From positions 363,282 through 427,281 of the forward strand of contig JAUIRK010001002.1 in NCBI GenBank assembly GCA_030549495.1: DNA of 64,000 bases, written 5' to 3'. The notes beneath the pieces were generated by a model, which saw nothing but the letters and a program-made list of their open reading frames with translations, was not told where the DNA came from and did no database searches. Within the stretch, counting starts at the first letter, position 1. Each line of letters starts with the position of its first letter. Positions 1 to 12,334 of the stretch are shown here, one piece after another. The position numbers and the translations under genes were made by a program. Source of the DNA: Nectonema munidae. Lineage: Eukaryota > Nematomorpha > Nectonematoida > Nectonematidae.

Positions 1-94
1 AATGTTCCTTATAAGAAAAATAATAAATGTTAAATGTTTACTTTCCCATTTAATATGTTATGTTCGCCTCTTTAACTGTATTTTTCCTTTACAG

Positions 95-190
95 ATACAA
101 TTACTAGCTTTTAACGAAGATTTGTACAGTAGTTTTCAAGAGGCTGAAAGTTCTTCATTGGGAATTCTGTCAATTTCAATTTTTATCAAA
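95..190 (+). CDS. Carbonic anhydrase-related protein (CA10/CA11-like), internal exon
   Basis: A 96-base open segment lies between an acceptor (pyrimidine tract then acag, 91-94) and a donor (gtaaac from 191). It encodes 32 residues and starts and ends in phase 0. The residues AFNEDLYSSFQEAE and GILSISIFIK align without gaps to the part of vertebrate CA10 that reads HYNHELYTNVTEAA and VVVSIFIK. CA10/CA11 proteins are extracellular members of the alpha-carbonic anhydrase fold that have lost zinc-dependent catalysis; they are neuronal ligands in vertebrates. The exon at 19150-19304 encodes a later part of the same domain on the same strand, which supports a real host gene. The catalytic histidines would lie in exons outside this window, so an active enzyme cannot be excluded from this exon alone. 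No promoter, start or stop is in view. Confidence 0.8.
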
Positions 191-2460
191 GTAAACTTTT
201 CGTGAGCTTTCAAATTGATTTTCCTTTATTCTTAGCATGATTAGCAACACACGCTCTGCACAAAACAATATTTGCATATAGCATTGCTTCGGAAAACAAA
301 CTTGTTTCATCCCTGTTAAAAATATTATTAAGTTCATATTCTTTACAATTTGTATGCAACTTTTCAAACAATACTTAGATTTATTCCACTGTGTTCTCAC
401 TAGCTGTACGAAGAAGAATATTATTTTCAAAAAAGTTTATAACCATCGATTAGAAGCTTGAAACGTGTTAATCTAATTAGCAAAACATGAGTTTGAATCA
501 ACACATCATTTACTAGAAATAATCTTTAGAAGTTTTAAAAGTTAAACTTTTTAATTTCTTCATTTGATGTTTTCTGCCTTTCCGCTTACGATTAAAAGAT
601 GCGTTAGCTTCATATTCTTCCAAAATTTCACTTTTCTTTAAAAGATTATTAAAAGCATTACAACAATCAATATTGTAAGTATCTAAATGGTATGTTATTG
701 AATTAAGTTTTCTACTTTATTAATAATTTATATAATTAGATATGGAAATAAAGAATAAATAATTTACATTTTTATTTTTACGGCTTGTTAGCTTTGGCTT
801 TTCAATGATTTATATTTACAATTTAATCAATTTTCAATTAAATATATTTAAGAAGAATCTTCTCATTAATCTCTACTCTAAAAAAAGAGGCAAATAATCT
901 TGGAAGGGGCAGTGACATCTTGGTAAAAGGTTAAATGGATGGATCGGATAAAAAAGTTTGAAACCCATTGTTCGATATCAAATAACATTTGATATAGAAA
1001 TGTGAAAGCGAATTTACCCATCGTGTACAACTTAAAATATGAAGGTTTACACAAATGCACCTTATTTAAAAGTGTATAAGTAACTTTTTTTGTCAGAATT
1101 TACTTTCAAAAAATTTGTGAATTCCTTATACATCGATAATATTGGCAATGCAGTATAACTAAAAATAGAAATTCAACTCGCAATCTTACGCATTGTATCC
1201 TGTTATTTAAATCTAATATGATTTATATGCTTAATAAAAAATATTTTTGAAAAAACTTGCAAAGAAATTTATATTCTTCTTAGTGGTATAATTCCTTTCA
1301 AAACTTTTTATAAATTTAACTTTCAAAAATGGACGGATTCCATATACACGAAAAGCCAAATCATATAGCTGATAGTCATTATCTCCTCTCGCAGGTGCAT
1401 CTTACGATCTCAATATCTCTTGTGGTAACAATGAATAGTTTTTATTATGATGAATCGAGAATATTAGGTTTTCTTCATAAGCGAATTACTTTTATGATCA
1501 ACACAGTTTATATTCTTAAAAGAGGAATGAAAATTATCATTCAAAAAAGCAATGTTTATCTGTGAAGGCAAATAGGCTAAAATATATTGAAAATTTATCA
1601 AATTTTTCTTTTTAAATTTTCTTTCTACACAGAAAAATTACACTAATACACAATACTAATTCATTATATGGTTTTACGATAGGCAGGATAACTAATGACA
1701 TTAGTAAATTTTACTACCAAATAGTAAACCTAAAACTCTCCAATTTTCCAAAGCGGATTAACATTATCCCAAAACGACATAAATTCTGAATTTATTGTCT
1801 TCTGAGTAAAAAGTTTATATTTACCGATTAAATTTGTAATATTTAATAAAATTCCCCATCGAATTAGAAAACATACATGACTAATCTTATTTTCATTTTT
1901 AACATTATACAGGATAACAATGTTTACTTAAAAAATTATCTGCTTAACGTTCATTTGCCTTGTACGACATGTAGTTTCACAATAGCCCTGTTCTTGAACG
2001 GGTAGCTATACGGCTTATAATATGAATAAATACGAGTGAAGAACCGTTATAACGCTTGCTTGGTATCCAAAGTACTCATTCTTGTATTATGTGATCCGCG
2101 TTATAGCTAACACATATGGCCGAATGTTTGCGTCTTTGTCGATGCAGACGCCTATACACGCTTAGCATATCTTACAGAGAAGGAAGGTCAATGTTCCTAG
2201 CCAGTGTCGAAATATAAACTGAAATAAATACATTCTACTCTCTGAAATAAAAAATTGAAGAAGGAGAAAAGCTGCAGCTCAGAAACCAGCTCATTTGGAT
2301 AACTTATACTGTGTTGACATGATAGTCATGTTACGTGATCAAAACAATTGGTCTTTGTTTTACTTTCTTAAAAAAAATTTTTTTGTAAAGGAGCGTGTGG
2401 TGTTTTCATTGAGAAGACACAATTGCGCTGCTTGTAGCGAACAAGGAGAAAAGTAGGATT
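191..2460. other. Intron sequence without recognisable genes
   Basis: AT-rich DNA with stops in all frames, lying between the two host exons. I looked for the short missing exon of the carbonic anhydrase-related gene (about 25 codons, phase 0 at its start) and did not find a convincing one. No repeat structure stands out. Confidence 0.6.
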
Positions 2461-2524
2461 GATGCGGTATCGAACCCAAAATTTTGAGTTATCGAAACCC
2501 AGTATCTAACCAACCTTACTCACG
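2461..2524 (-). repeat. tRNA-like (SINE head) sequence
   Basis: Read on the minus strand, this stretch holds a good RNA polymerase III box B (GGGTTCGATACC, 2466-2477) and, about 30 bases before it, a box-A-like GTAAGGTTGGTTAGATA (2503-2519). The spacing is that of a tRNA or tRNA-derived SINE. The acceptor arms do not pair convincingly, so a working tRNA is unlikely. A similar tRNA-like stretch on the other strand occurs at 29996-30068. Confidence 0.45.
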
Positions 2525-3503
2525 TAAACGTGATAATATAGAGGGCTTTATATTTATGTCCATGACTCTGGTTACATGATAATAAAAATTACAATAATCT
2601 CCTAGAATTTTACAGAGAGCGGGACGATTTTTCTAGCTCTTGAGGACATAGATCCAATCGTTTAGTAGACTCTTTATATTGATGGCATTGTTGGGAGCGC
2701 ATCCAGTGCTTAATAGAGAGATATTCCCAATAGAGAGAAGCAGTCACTCAAATACAAAAAAAATATTATCTTAATCATTCAAAAAATTTTTACAATTTAA
2801 AAACACAAAAAATAAAAATTTAAGTGTTTATTTTGAATTGAGTATGTAATTAACGTATTTGCAACATTTTTATAATGTTCAATATTTTTATTTAAAAATA
2901 TTTCAATAATGATATTAATCTCTTTTAATGGAATTTACTCTTGAAAAAAATATTTTAAGGGCCATTGCTGTTGAAAGTGCTGTAGGCGGGCAGATAATTG
3001 TGGACTTGAGTTGAGGCAGGTCTATTTCTTTAGTGATCTTAAAGAGATTCTGTTTGATTAGCACAAGTAGATGAAATTTCACCAAAAACTTCTTGCTCTA
3101 AGTTTTCCTATAGAATTTCAACAGATGTTAGTTCTTTTAAAGAAAATACAATTCAATGACAAGCATTCAAAATATCGTTACTATTTGCCAAATTTGCAAA
3201 TGTAATCTCATTTTTTGAACAAAGTGCCTGGGTTAGAATGTGACGCAACAATCTGCGTTTGTAGTAGCCTTTGAAAGTTTAGAGGATGCCATCCTCAATT
3301 CACCATAATCGATCTATTTTACTCTGCTGGCTAAAAGTCCCTTTGGGAGTGTTAGGTTTCACTGAAACATCACGTTCTCAGTTGAACGGGCTTGGAACAC
3401 GTCAATTTGGACTTTGTATAATTAACAATTGAAGGCCGAATTATAGAGAGTAAAAACGTGATCAGATAAACTGGTTGCAATCCTGAATACGGAACTGTGC
3501 GCT
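2525..3503. other. Non-coding intron segment
   Basis: No open frame of substance, no terminal repeats and no tandem structure were seen. It leads into the first 150-bp repeat array, which becomes recognisable from about 3504. Confidence 0.5.
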
Positions 3504-5400
3504 CAAATTTGTGGTTAATTTCTAAATATTGTCTCCAATAACATTTGTTCAAATTTTACATAAAATATATGTGTCATGCTAAATCGGCCATACTGGTTTC
3601 ATTTATGGACTCATTTTTTACATTTAGGATTGGAAAATACCTATAAGTGTTCATCAAATTTGCGGTTTACTTCTTAAAAATTGTCTTCAAAAATATTCTC
3701 TCTAATTTTACATGAAATATATGTTTTTATACCAAATCAACCATGCTAGTTTTACTTCTGAAATCAGTTTTTGCATTTAGAGGGGTTAAAATATCCCTAA
3801 GTGTCAATCAAATTTGCGGTTTACGTCTGAATCTCCACAAATATTCATTCTAATTTTATATGAAATGTAAGTTTTATACCAAATCAACCATGCTAATTAC
3901 ATTTCTGGACTCAGTTTTTGCTTTTAAGGTTTGAAAATATCTCCAAGCGTCAATAAAATGTGTTTAAGTTTGAAAACTGTTTTCAAATATATCTCAAATT
4001 TTATAGGAAATATATATTTATACAAAATCAACCATGCTAGTTTCATTTATAGACTCAATTTTTGCATTTAGGATTCAAAAATACCTATAAGTATCAATCA
4101 AATTTTCGTTTAGTTCTAAAATTTGTTTCCAAAACTATTGATTCAAATTTTACTTGAAATATATGTATTTATACCAAATCGATTATGCTGATTTCATTTC
4201 TGGACTCAATTTTCGCATTTAGAGGTTTTACTCTCAGTGAATCAAATTTGCGGTTTAAGTCTGAAATCTATTTCCAAAAATATTCTCTCTAATTTTACAT
4301 GATATATGTTTTAAAACGAAATCAACCATGCTAGTTTTATTTCTGAAATCAGTTTTTGCATTTAGATGTTTTAAAATGTCTGAAAGTGTAAATCAAATGT
4401 TCGATTTACGTCTAATGTCTAAATATTTTTGAAATTGAAATAAAATATCTGTTTTTATGCCAAATGGAAGATCCTGGTTTCATTTTTGGACTCAGGTTAG
4501 GCGTTTATGATTTTAAAATACCTGGAACCTTCAATCAGATTTAAAGTTTACTTCTAGATACTGTCTTAAAAAATATTTTCAAAAAAATAAAATATCTCTT
4601 TCAAATAAAATATCTGTTTTTATTGACTATGCTTATTTTATTTCTGTACTTCATTTTTGCTAATACGGTTAAAAAAATCTCAAAATGGCAATTAAATTAA
4701 TAATGTATCCCTGAAAATCAGTTCTGTAAAATTTTTTCAAAAAATCGGTGTATATTAGTTATATAGTAAAAATATACTTTATTTTTGACTTATAATACTT
4801 TCTTCAATCATCTTAAGTATGAAATATTAAAAAAAAACAAATCTATTATAAAATCTTCGGAAGATTAGTGTGAAAGAAGGAAGCAACCCGGAAAATAATT
4901 GAAAATAGAAGGTGTGATCAAAAGAAATAATTAAAAAAAAATGTATCTTGACTAAATGAAAGATCTGTCAAATGAACTAGTAAGTGGTATAATAATCTAA
5001 TATTGGGTGCTTCAAAAAACATTTTTATCGTGAAAAAAAGTTCCTCTTTTACAAATGAAAAATCTTTAAATCTATGGCTTATCATCTAGGATTACAATGA
5101 ACATTTAGCTAAGATGATAGGAAATCTGAATATTTAGAATATGCCAGATTTATCAAAAATAGCACAGATGCCAATATGTGAGAATTTAGTCACTATCAAG
5201 ATATTTTTAATTTAAATTGAATTTGTCCAACTTTTTTCTTTTGCGTGAAAGAGAGAATCTTTTAGATGAACAAGAAGAACAACTTTTTGTAATTGAAAAA
5301 TTAACATCACGAATGATTCATTAAAAAAATCTTTGAACTGAGATTGGTTGACCAATATTCAGCTCTGATAATCTAATATATAAAGATTGTAAGCGAATCA
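3504..5400 (+). mobile_element. Fragment of the 4-kb piggyBac-type non-autonomous family (copy A)
   Basis: Positions 3504-4740 are a decayed tandem array with about 150-bp units; recurring pieces are ATACCAAATCAACCATGCT and AAATTTGCGGTTTAC. Positions 4740-5400 match the single-copy middle section of copy B (9700-10460) in the same order and orientation. Both termini and the second array are missing, so this is an internal fragment. Divergence from copy B looks greater than that between copies B and D, which suggests an older insertion. Confidence 0.75.
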
Positions 5401-5574
5401 TATATATATAACATTTTTTCCAATTTTTCGATTTTAACCTCAATTTTTTATATGATGAAAGGGGGTTTTGAAATTTTGATAATCTAATTTGCTAATTCCT
5501 TTCTTTATTTTATTTTAAAATAAGTAAAGATCTCTTAGATTTTATATATTAAATTTTCATATCTTTTATCTTTG

Positions 5575-6375
5575 TGGGTACCAATGATCTTTCAGGGGAA
5601 TAACAATGTACGGGCGTACAAATGATCTTTACGGCGGGTACCAAATGATCTTTACGGCGGGTACCAAATGATCTTTTATGTGGGTACCAAATGATCTTTA
5701 CGGCGAGTACCAAATGATCTTTTATGTGGGTACCAATGATCCTTACGGGGGTACCTATGATCTTTACAGCGGTACCTTATTTTGTTTCAAAATAATAATG
5801 TAAAGATCATAAATGATCATTTGGCGGTACCAATGATCTTTACGGGTTCATTGAGGGTATCTATAATTCAGGTACCAAAGATTTTTTGAGTGTACCTAGA
5901 ATTCCGGTACCAAGGATATTTAATGGAACCTAGAATCACGGAGGTACCAATGATCTTTCACAGGACCTAGAATCACGGGGGGTACCAATGATCTTTAACA
6001 GGATCTAGAATCACGGGGTACCAATGATCTTTAACAGGACCTAGAATCACAGTACCAATGATTTTTAACAGGACCTAGAATCATGGGGTACCTATGATCT
6101 TTTACAAGATCTAGAATCACGGGGTATCAATGATCTTTAACAGGACCTAGAATCACGGGGTATCAATGATCTTTCACACCTCCTAGAATCATGCGGTACC
6201 AATGATCTGTCACACGTCCTAGAATCACAATACCAATGATCTTTATTTTTCTAAACTCTATTACCTAGAATCACGCGGTACCAATGATCTTTCACAGGAC
6301 CTAGGATCACGCGGTACCAATGATCTTTAACTGGACCTAGAATCACGCGGTACCAATGATCTTTCACAGGATTTT
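5575..6375 (+). repeat. Minisatellite with about 36-bp units containing GGTACC
   Basis: More than twenty head-to-tail units, best seen from 5930 on, read roughly GGTACCAATGATCTTT followed by ACAGGACCTAGAATCACG. The left half has shorter units of about 30 bases (ATCTTTACGGCGGGTACC). It ends at a run of C that is also the inner half of the terminal palindrome of the next element (copy C). One to two units in the opposite orientation occur alone at 24843-24905. Confidence 0.9.
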
Positions 6376-7290
6376 AGCCCCCCCCCCCCTCCCCCTCAAC
6401 TAAAATTTCTCTTGTACCGAATTTGCTACATCTTGTGCTACCATACTTCGTGACATTTCCTAAAATTGATAGCTGCATCTTTTGATACCATTTTCATGGC
6501 AGTTGAATGATCTTTTCATGCCTAAATATGTCAATCAAAATCAAAAGTTCTTTTTCAGCAAAATTCTGACAATATCTCTAGTTAAGCTTATAACTTTGGT
6601 TCTATATTATATACTCGTTTGAAAATTTATAAATATATACAGTTTTGAACACATAACACTTAATAGTTTACATTTTTTCAAAATCATGGTTACTTTTTGG
6701 GAAATGTCTATCAAAATTTCGATTCATGAGAAATATATCTAATAAAATATACCTTCAAATTTTACATGAAATATATTTTTTATATCAAATCGGGCATGAT
6801 GATTTCATTTTTGCAATTATTTTTTGAATATAGAAATTGAAAATACATATAAGTGTGTAACAAACCTGCGGTTTACTTCTAAAATCTGTCTCTGAAAACA
6901 TTCATTCAAATTTTACATGGAATATACACATTATTATAACAAATCAACAATCGCAATTTCATTTATAAATTCTTTTTGCATTTAGAATTTGAAAATGCTA
7001 ATCAATGTGAAACAAATTTGAGGTTTATTTTTAAAATCTCTCTCCGAGAATTAAAATTTTACATAAAATATACACGCTTTTATAACAAATTAACAATGCC
7101 AATTTAATTTATGGATTGTTTTTGCATTTAGAATTTGAAAATACTTATAAGTTTGAAACAAAGTTGCAGTTTATTTCTAAAATCTGTCTTCGAGAACACT
7201 CATTTAAATTTTACATGAAATATAAACATTTTCATATCAAATCAACAATGCCAATTTCATTTATAGATTATTTTTGCCTTCTAACATTAA
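6376..7290 (+). mobile_element. Left-end fragment of the 4-kb piggyBac-type family (copy C)
   Basis: The segment after the C run matches the left interior of copy B (7860-8200) and the mirrored copy D (63600-63940). Shared pieces include GATAGCTGCATCTTTTGA and CCATTTTCATGGCAGTTGAA. It then enters the first 150-bp array for about three units before the match ends near 7290. The extreme terminus is replaced by the minisatellite to its left. Confidence 0.75.
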
Positions 7291-7798
7291 AGATTTAGCT
7301 AACCCAAACTCTAACTTTTAAGAACTTTATAATGTCAAACAGAACTACAAGATTGCATCTACTGCTAAACGTAAAATTGTCGACATAATGGGGCTAGAAG
7401 AATTGTGAGCATCGATAAAAATAATAATAATTGATAATGATATACTACAACTACATTGATTGAGACCGTAACTGTAAATTCAATACATAAGTAGATAATG
7501 ATCATCAAAGCTAAGTGTTGACGGCCAGTTGGTTGATGCTCACGCACAGCCACTGGACGTCAGTTTGAACCTAGTTTGAACACCAAAGTGGAACTGATGA
7601 GGATTCAATAGCCGAAACCGCTTTTTCACACAGTGTACGCTTAGTGATGATAAACCTCGTTAATGTAGACATTTTCATCTTGGAGTCGAGCGAGTAATCT
7701 ATTTATTATTAAAAAATTTGGCCCTACTGAAATTCCAAACAAGGATTGTAGTCAACACTATATAAGCTTTTTATTTTGGCAATATGTAATACGTGCTT
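7291..7798. other. Spacer between elements
   Basis: About 500 bases of intron DNA between copies C and B, with no coding frame, no repeat and no visible terminal structure. It ends at the TTAA target of copy B. Confidence 0.5.
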
Positions 7799-8169
7799 TT
7801 AACCCTATTAGTTCTTTAGCCTATTAATACCTTGGCTAAAAAATTAATTGTAGAAAATTGGCTGAATCATATCCCTTCAAATTTTGTGACTTTTCCTAAA
7901 ATCGCTAGCTGCATCTTTTGAAACCATTTTCATGGTAGTTGAATGACTCCTTCATGTCCAAAACTGTCAATCAAAATAAAAAATTTTTATTTTTCAGCAA
8001 AATTTTGACATTATCTGTACTTAACCTTATAACTTAGGATCTATATTATATAATACCCTGAAAATTTATAATTATATACAGTTTAGAACGCATAACACTT
8101 TATATATTTAATTTTTTCAATAATCATGGCTACTTTTTAGAAAATGTCAATCAAAATTTTGATTGATCA

Positions 8170-9700
8170 AAAATATATCTAATAAAATATACTTTCAAAT
8201 TTTACATAAAATATATGTTTTTATACTAAATCGGTCATGCTGTTTTCATTTCTGAACTCATTTTTTACATTTAGGATATGAAAATACCTATATGTGTTAA
8301 TCAAATTTGCGGTTTACTTCTGAAAATTGTCTCCAAAAACATTCCTTCACATTTTACATAAAATATATGTTTTATACCAAATCGATCATGTTGTTTTCAT
8401 TTCTGGACTCATTTTTTACATTTAGGATTTGAAAATACCTATAAGTGTTAATCAAATTTGCGGTTTACTTCTGAAAATTGTCTCCAAAAACATTCCTTCA
8501 CATTTTACATAAAAACATATCTGTTATACTAAATCGGACATGCTGGTTTCATTTCTGGACTCATTTTTTACGTTTAGGATCTGAAAATACCTATAAGTGT
8601 TAATTAAATTTGCGGTTTACTTCTAAAAATTGTCTCCAAATACATTCATTCAAATTTTACAATGAAATATATGTTTTATACCAAATCAACCATGCTGTTT
8701 TCATTTCTAAACTCATTTTTCAAATTTAGAGATTCTAAAATATCAGTCAAAATTTGCGGTTTACTTCTAAAAGCTATCTCCAAAAATATTCTATAAATTT
8801 TACATGAAATATTTGTTTTTATACCAAATCGATCATGCTGTTTTCATTTTTGAACTCATTTTTTACATTTAGGATTTGGAAACCCCTATAAGTATTAATT
8901 AAATTTGCGGTTTACTTCTGAAAATTGTCTCCAAAAATATTTTCTTGAAATATATGTTTTAATACCAAATCAATCATGCTCGTTTCATTTCTGGACTCAT
9001 TTTTTACGTTTAGGATGTGAAAATACCTATAAGTGTTAATCAAATTTGCGGTTTACTTCAAAAAATTGTTTCCAAAAACATTCATTCAAATTTTACAATT
9101 AAATATATGTTTTTATACCAAATCAACCATGCTAGTTTCATTTATGGACTCAATTTTTGCAGTTTGAATTTGAAAATACATATAAGTATCAATTAAATTT
9201 GCGTTTTGTTCTAAAATTTGTTTTTATAGCAAATATATCATGATGATTTCATTTCTGAACACAGTTTTCGCATTTAGAGGTTTTACTGCTAGTGTCAATC
9301 AAATTTGCGGTTTATGTTTGAAAACTATATCCCAAAATATTCTCTCTAATTTTGCATGAAATATATGTTTTTATACCAATTCGACCATGATAATTTTTAT
9401 TTCTGAAATCATTTTTTGCATTTAGAGGTTTTAAATGTCTGAAAGTGTCAATAAATTTTCGATTTACGTCTAATGTCTGCAGAAATATTTTTGAAATTTA
9501 AATAAAATATGTGTTTTTATGCCAAATGGAAGATGCTGGTTTCATTTTTGGACTCATGTTTGGCATTTATGGTTTTAAAATATCTGAAAGCTTGAATAAG
9601 ATTCGCGGTTTACTTCTAGATACTGTTTTCAAAAATATTTTCAAAAAAATAAAATATCTGTTTTATACCAAATCGACTATGCTTATTTTATTTCTGTACT
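8170..9700 (+). repeat. Internal tandem array 1, about 150-bp units
   Basis: About ten diverged units. Successive occurrences of the block around AATTGTCTCCAAAAACATTC are about 151 bases apart (8333 and 8484). Each unit carries AAATTTGCGGTTTACTTC and a variant of ATACCAAATCAACCATGCT. The same array occurs in copies A and C, and inverted in copy D (62560-63650). Confidence 0.88.
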
Positions 9701-10859
9701 GGATTTTGGATAATGCGGTTAAAAATGTCTCGAGGTGGCAATTGAATTAGTAATGTATGCCTGAAAAACAGTTCTGTAAAAAAATTTCAAAAAATGGCTG
9801 CATATTAGGTATATAGTAAAAATATACTTTTTTTTTTGTATATTTTGGCTTATAATACTTTCTACAATCTTAGATATGAAATATTTATTAAAAAAAAATA
9901 AAACGTATTATAAAATCTTTTGAAAATTTGTATGAGAGAAGGAACCAAGTTGAAAACTATTTGAAAAGAGAACATGTGATCAAAACAAATAATTAAAAAA
10001 AATATGTATCTTGACTAAATGGAGGATCTACAATGTTCTAATGAACTAGGAAGTGGTTTAATTATATTTTATTAGATAATTCAAAAAAGATTTTGACTGT
10101 GAAAAAAAAGTTTCTCTTTTACAAATGAAAAATATTTAAATCTATCATCTAGGATTACAGTTAACTGAATTTCTAGGATGAGTTAACTGAGTTTCTGAAA
10201 ATTTAGAATAGGTCAGATTTATCAAAAATGGCACAGGTGCCAATATGTGAGAATTTAGTCACTATCAAGATATTTTTAATTTAAATTGAATTTGTCCATC
10301 TTTTTCTTTTTGTGTCAAAGAGATAATTTTTTGGATGAAGAACGTTGACAACTTTTTGTAATTGAACAATCAACATCATGAATGATTCATCAGAAAAAAT
10401 CCTTTGAAATAAGATTGGTTGACAAATATTCAGGCTTGATAATAAAATACACGATACTGATAAAAAAAAGTCTAAGATCACCAAGAAGATTCTTTAATCA
10501 GAATGCTTTGAGAGAGGAAAAAAGTAATTTTATTCGTATAAAAAAATTTTCGAACACACATTGAAGAATATAAATTTCTAATGAAAAAAGAGCTACCAAA
10601 AAAGGATCATCATAGAATGAATGCCAAAATTACATACTGTAGATTATAATATGACGTAGAGACTACGAGCCGATAAAGAATTTGTAGCCGAAAAGATGGA
10701 GGTCCTATCGAGTTACATAAGTTACTGTAGAATGAAATATTTTGAGTGAATTAAACACCTAAAGTTGGTTTATTAAATAAATTAAGAAAATAATTACCAG
10801 AGAAATACTGCAAGTAGAAGTTATTTTTATGTTTATATATTTGACATTGATTTACAGGT

Positions 10860-11690
10860 TTAATCGATTTTTTGCCAGGTTTTATTGATTTCATAAAAAA
10901 TGAACATCACCATTAAATTCTGCATACTTGAAATGTATAAAAAACTTTAAAAGAAACAAAATTTTAATTTTGACATGGGCTGTCATATTTAAATTATTTT
11001 GTCAGGTTTGACTAATTTTTTATAAAAAAAAAAAGGAATATAACCAGTAAACACAGCCTACTTGAAAATGGATATATGTGTGTAAAAAACATTATATAAT
11101 TATTTAGATAAAAAGTTTCTTTTTTGAGATGAGTTGTCATATGTAAATCACTTTTTTGACAGGTTTGAATGATTTTCATAAAAAATGAATATCACCACTT
11201 AATTCAGCATATTTGAAAATAGGTATACATGTGTAAAAAACTTTATATACTTATTTAGATAAAAAGTTCCTTTTTGAGATGAGCTGTCACATTTAGATCA
11301 ATTTTTTGACAGGTTTGATTGATTTTCGTAAAAAATGAATATCACCACTGAATTCAGCTTACTTGAAAATGGGTATACATGTGTAAAAAACTTTATATAC
11401 TTATTTAGATAAAAAGTTCTTTTTTGAGATGAGCTGTTACATTTAGGTCAATTTTTTGACAGGTTTGATTGATTTTCATAAAAAATCAATATCACCACTG
11501 AATTCAGCATACTTGAAAATGGATATACATGTGTAAAAAACTTTATATACTTATTTAGATAAAAAGTTCCTTTTTGAGATGAGCTGTCAAATATAAATAA
11601 ATTTTTTGACAGGTTTAATTCATTTTGATAAAAAATGGACATCACCACTGAATTCAGCATCGTTGAAATATATATGTAACATTAAAAATA
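10860..11690 (+). repeat. Internal tandem array 2, exactly 150-bp units
   Basis: About five to six units. GAGCTGTCAC-type anchors recur at 11281, 11431 and 11581, a period of exactly 150 bases. Each unit contains TTTTTTGACAGGTTTGATT and CACCACTGAATTCAGC. The unit is unrelated in sequence to array 1 but has the same length. The array is found inverted at 58390-59330, where anchors fall at 58501, 58651, 58801, 58951 and 59101. Confidence 0.92.
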
Positions 11691-11789
11691 TTTATAAAAA
11701 CTTATTAATCTCTGAGAAAAATAGGGGGGCACTTTACGCCCCCCCCAGCACTTGAGCGGACAAATTTTGCCCAGCACTAATAGGGTTAA

Positions 11790-12334
11790 GCGCCTTTTTT
11801 GCAAATAATATACAACAGACTCACCGTTGCACACATTTTTATACGTACTCATTAATAGTTAGCTATAACACGGTTATTATATTTTTCAGTATACAAAATA
11901 TGAAAAAATGTTAGCAAAGTGCATAATTATTATAATTTATATTTTTTATTATTTAAGTAATTAAGATAGCGTAGATAAAGAGTTTTCAATATGGAGCTTT
12001 TCTTTTCCTATTCTTTATATGTATTTTTACAAATAATCTGCGTAATATGTTATTTCTATTTTTAGTATGGATTAAAAAATCATGTTATGTTAGTTATTTA
12101 CTTTTTATCTCACTAGTCTTTTTATTTAAGATTGGCGAGAAGAAAAATCCAGTATACTTTCAGTTAATCTCTGACCTGTTTAAACAAGCACAGCTAGGTA
12201 ACATATATTTATCTAAAAGGTTTATAAGGATTCAAATTCAATTTATTAATCAAAACATTTGTTTTGTAGTGAATAAAAAAGGTTCACTTTGAAGAAAAAA
12301 AAGTTTTGTTGTAAGCAAATATATATATAGACAA
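11790..12334. other. Non-coding intron segment
   Basis: AT-rich sequence between copy B and the 28-bp repeats. The only long open frame here has no recognisable domain and biased composition, and I regard it as chance. Confidence 0.5.

Larger units (their letters stand above)
7803..11785 (+). mobile_element. Complete non-autonomous piggyBac-type element, 3983 bp (copy B)
   Basis: TTAA flanks both sides (7799-7802 and 11786-11789). The ends are inverted: CCCTATTAGT at the left and ACTAATAGGG at the right. CCC next to TTAA is the hallmark of piggyBac elements. Near the right end lies a G-rich/C-rich imperfect palindrome centred at 11734, about 51 bases from the end. Inside, in order, are a short left section, a 150-bp array (8170-9700), a single-copy middle (9700-10740), a second unrelated 150-bp array (10860-11690) and the right end. 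No transposase frame is present, so movement would depend on an enzyme encoded elsewhere. Copy D at 58307-63957 has the same order in inverted orientation. Confidence 0.88.

Noticed and set aside
1329-1565. 78-codon open frame
   Set aside because: No conserved residues or splice context; checked as the missing carbonic anhydrase-related exon and does not fit.
2461-2524. Functional tRNA gene
   Set aside because: Boxes A and B are present, but the acceptor stem does not pair and the anticodon arm is unclear.
5575-6375. CRISPR-like array
   Set aside because: Units are contiguous without unique spacers and the sequence context is eukaryotic; it is a minisatellite.
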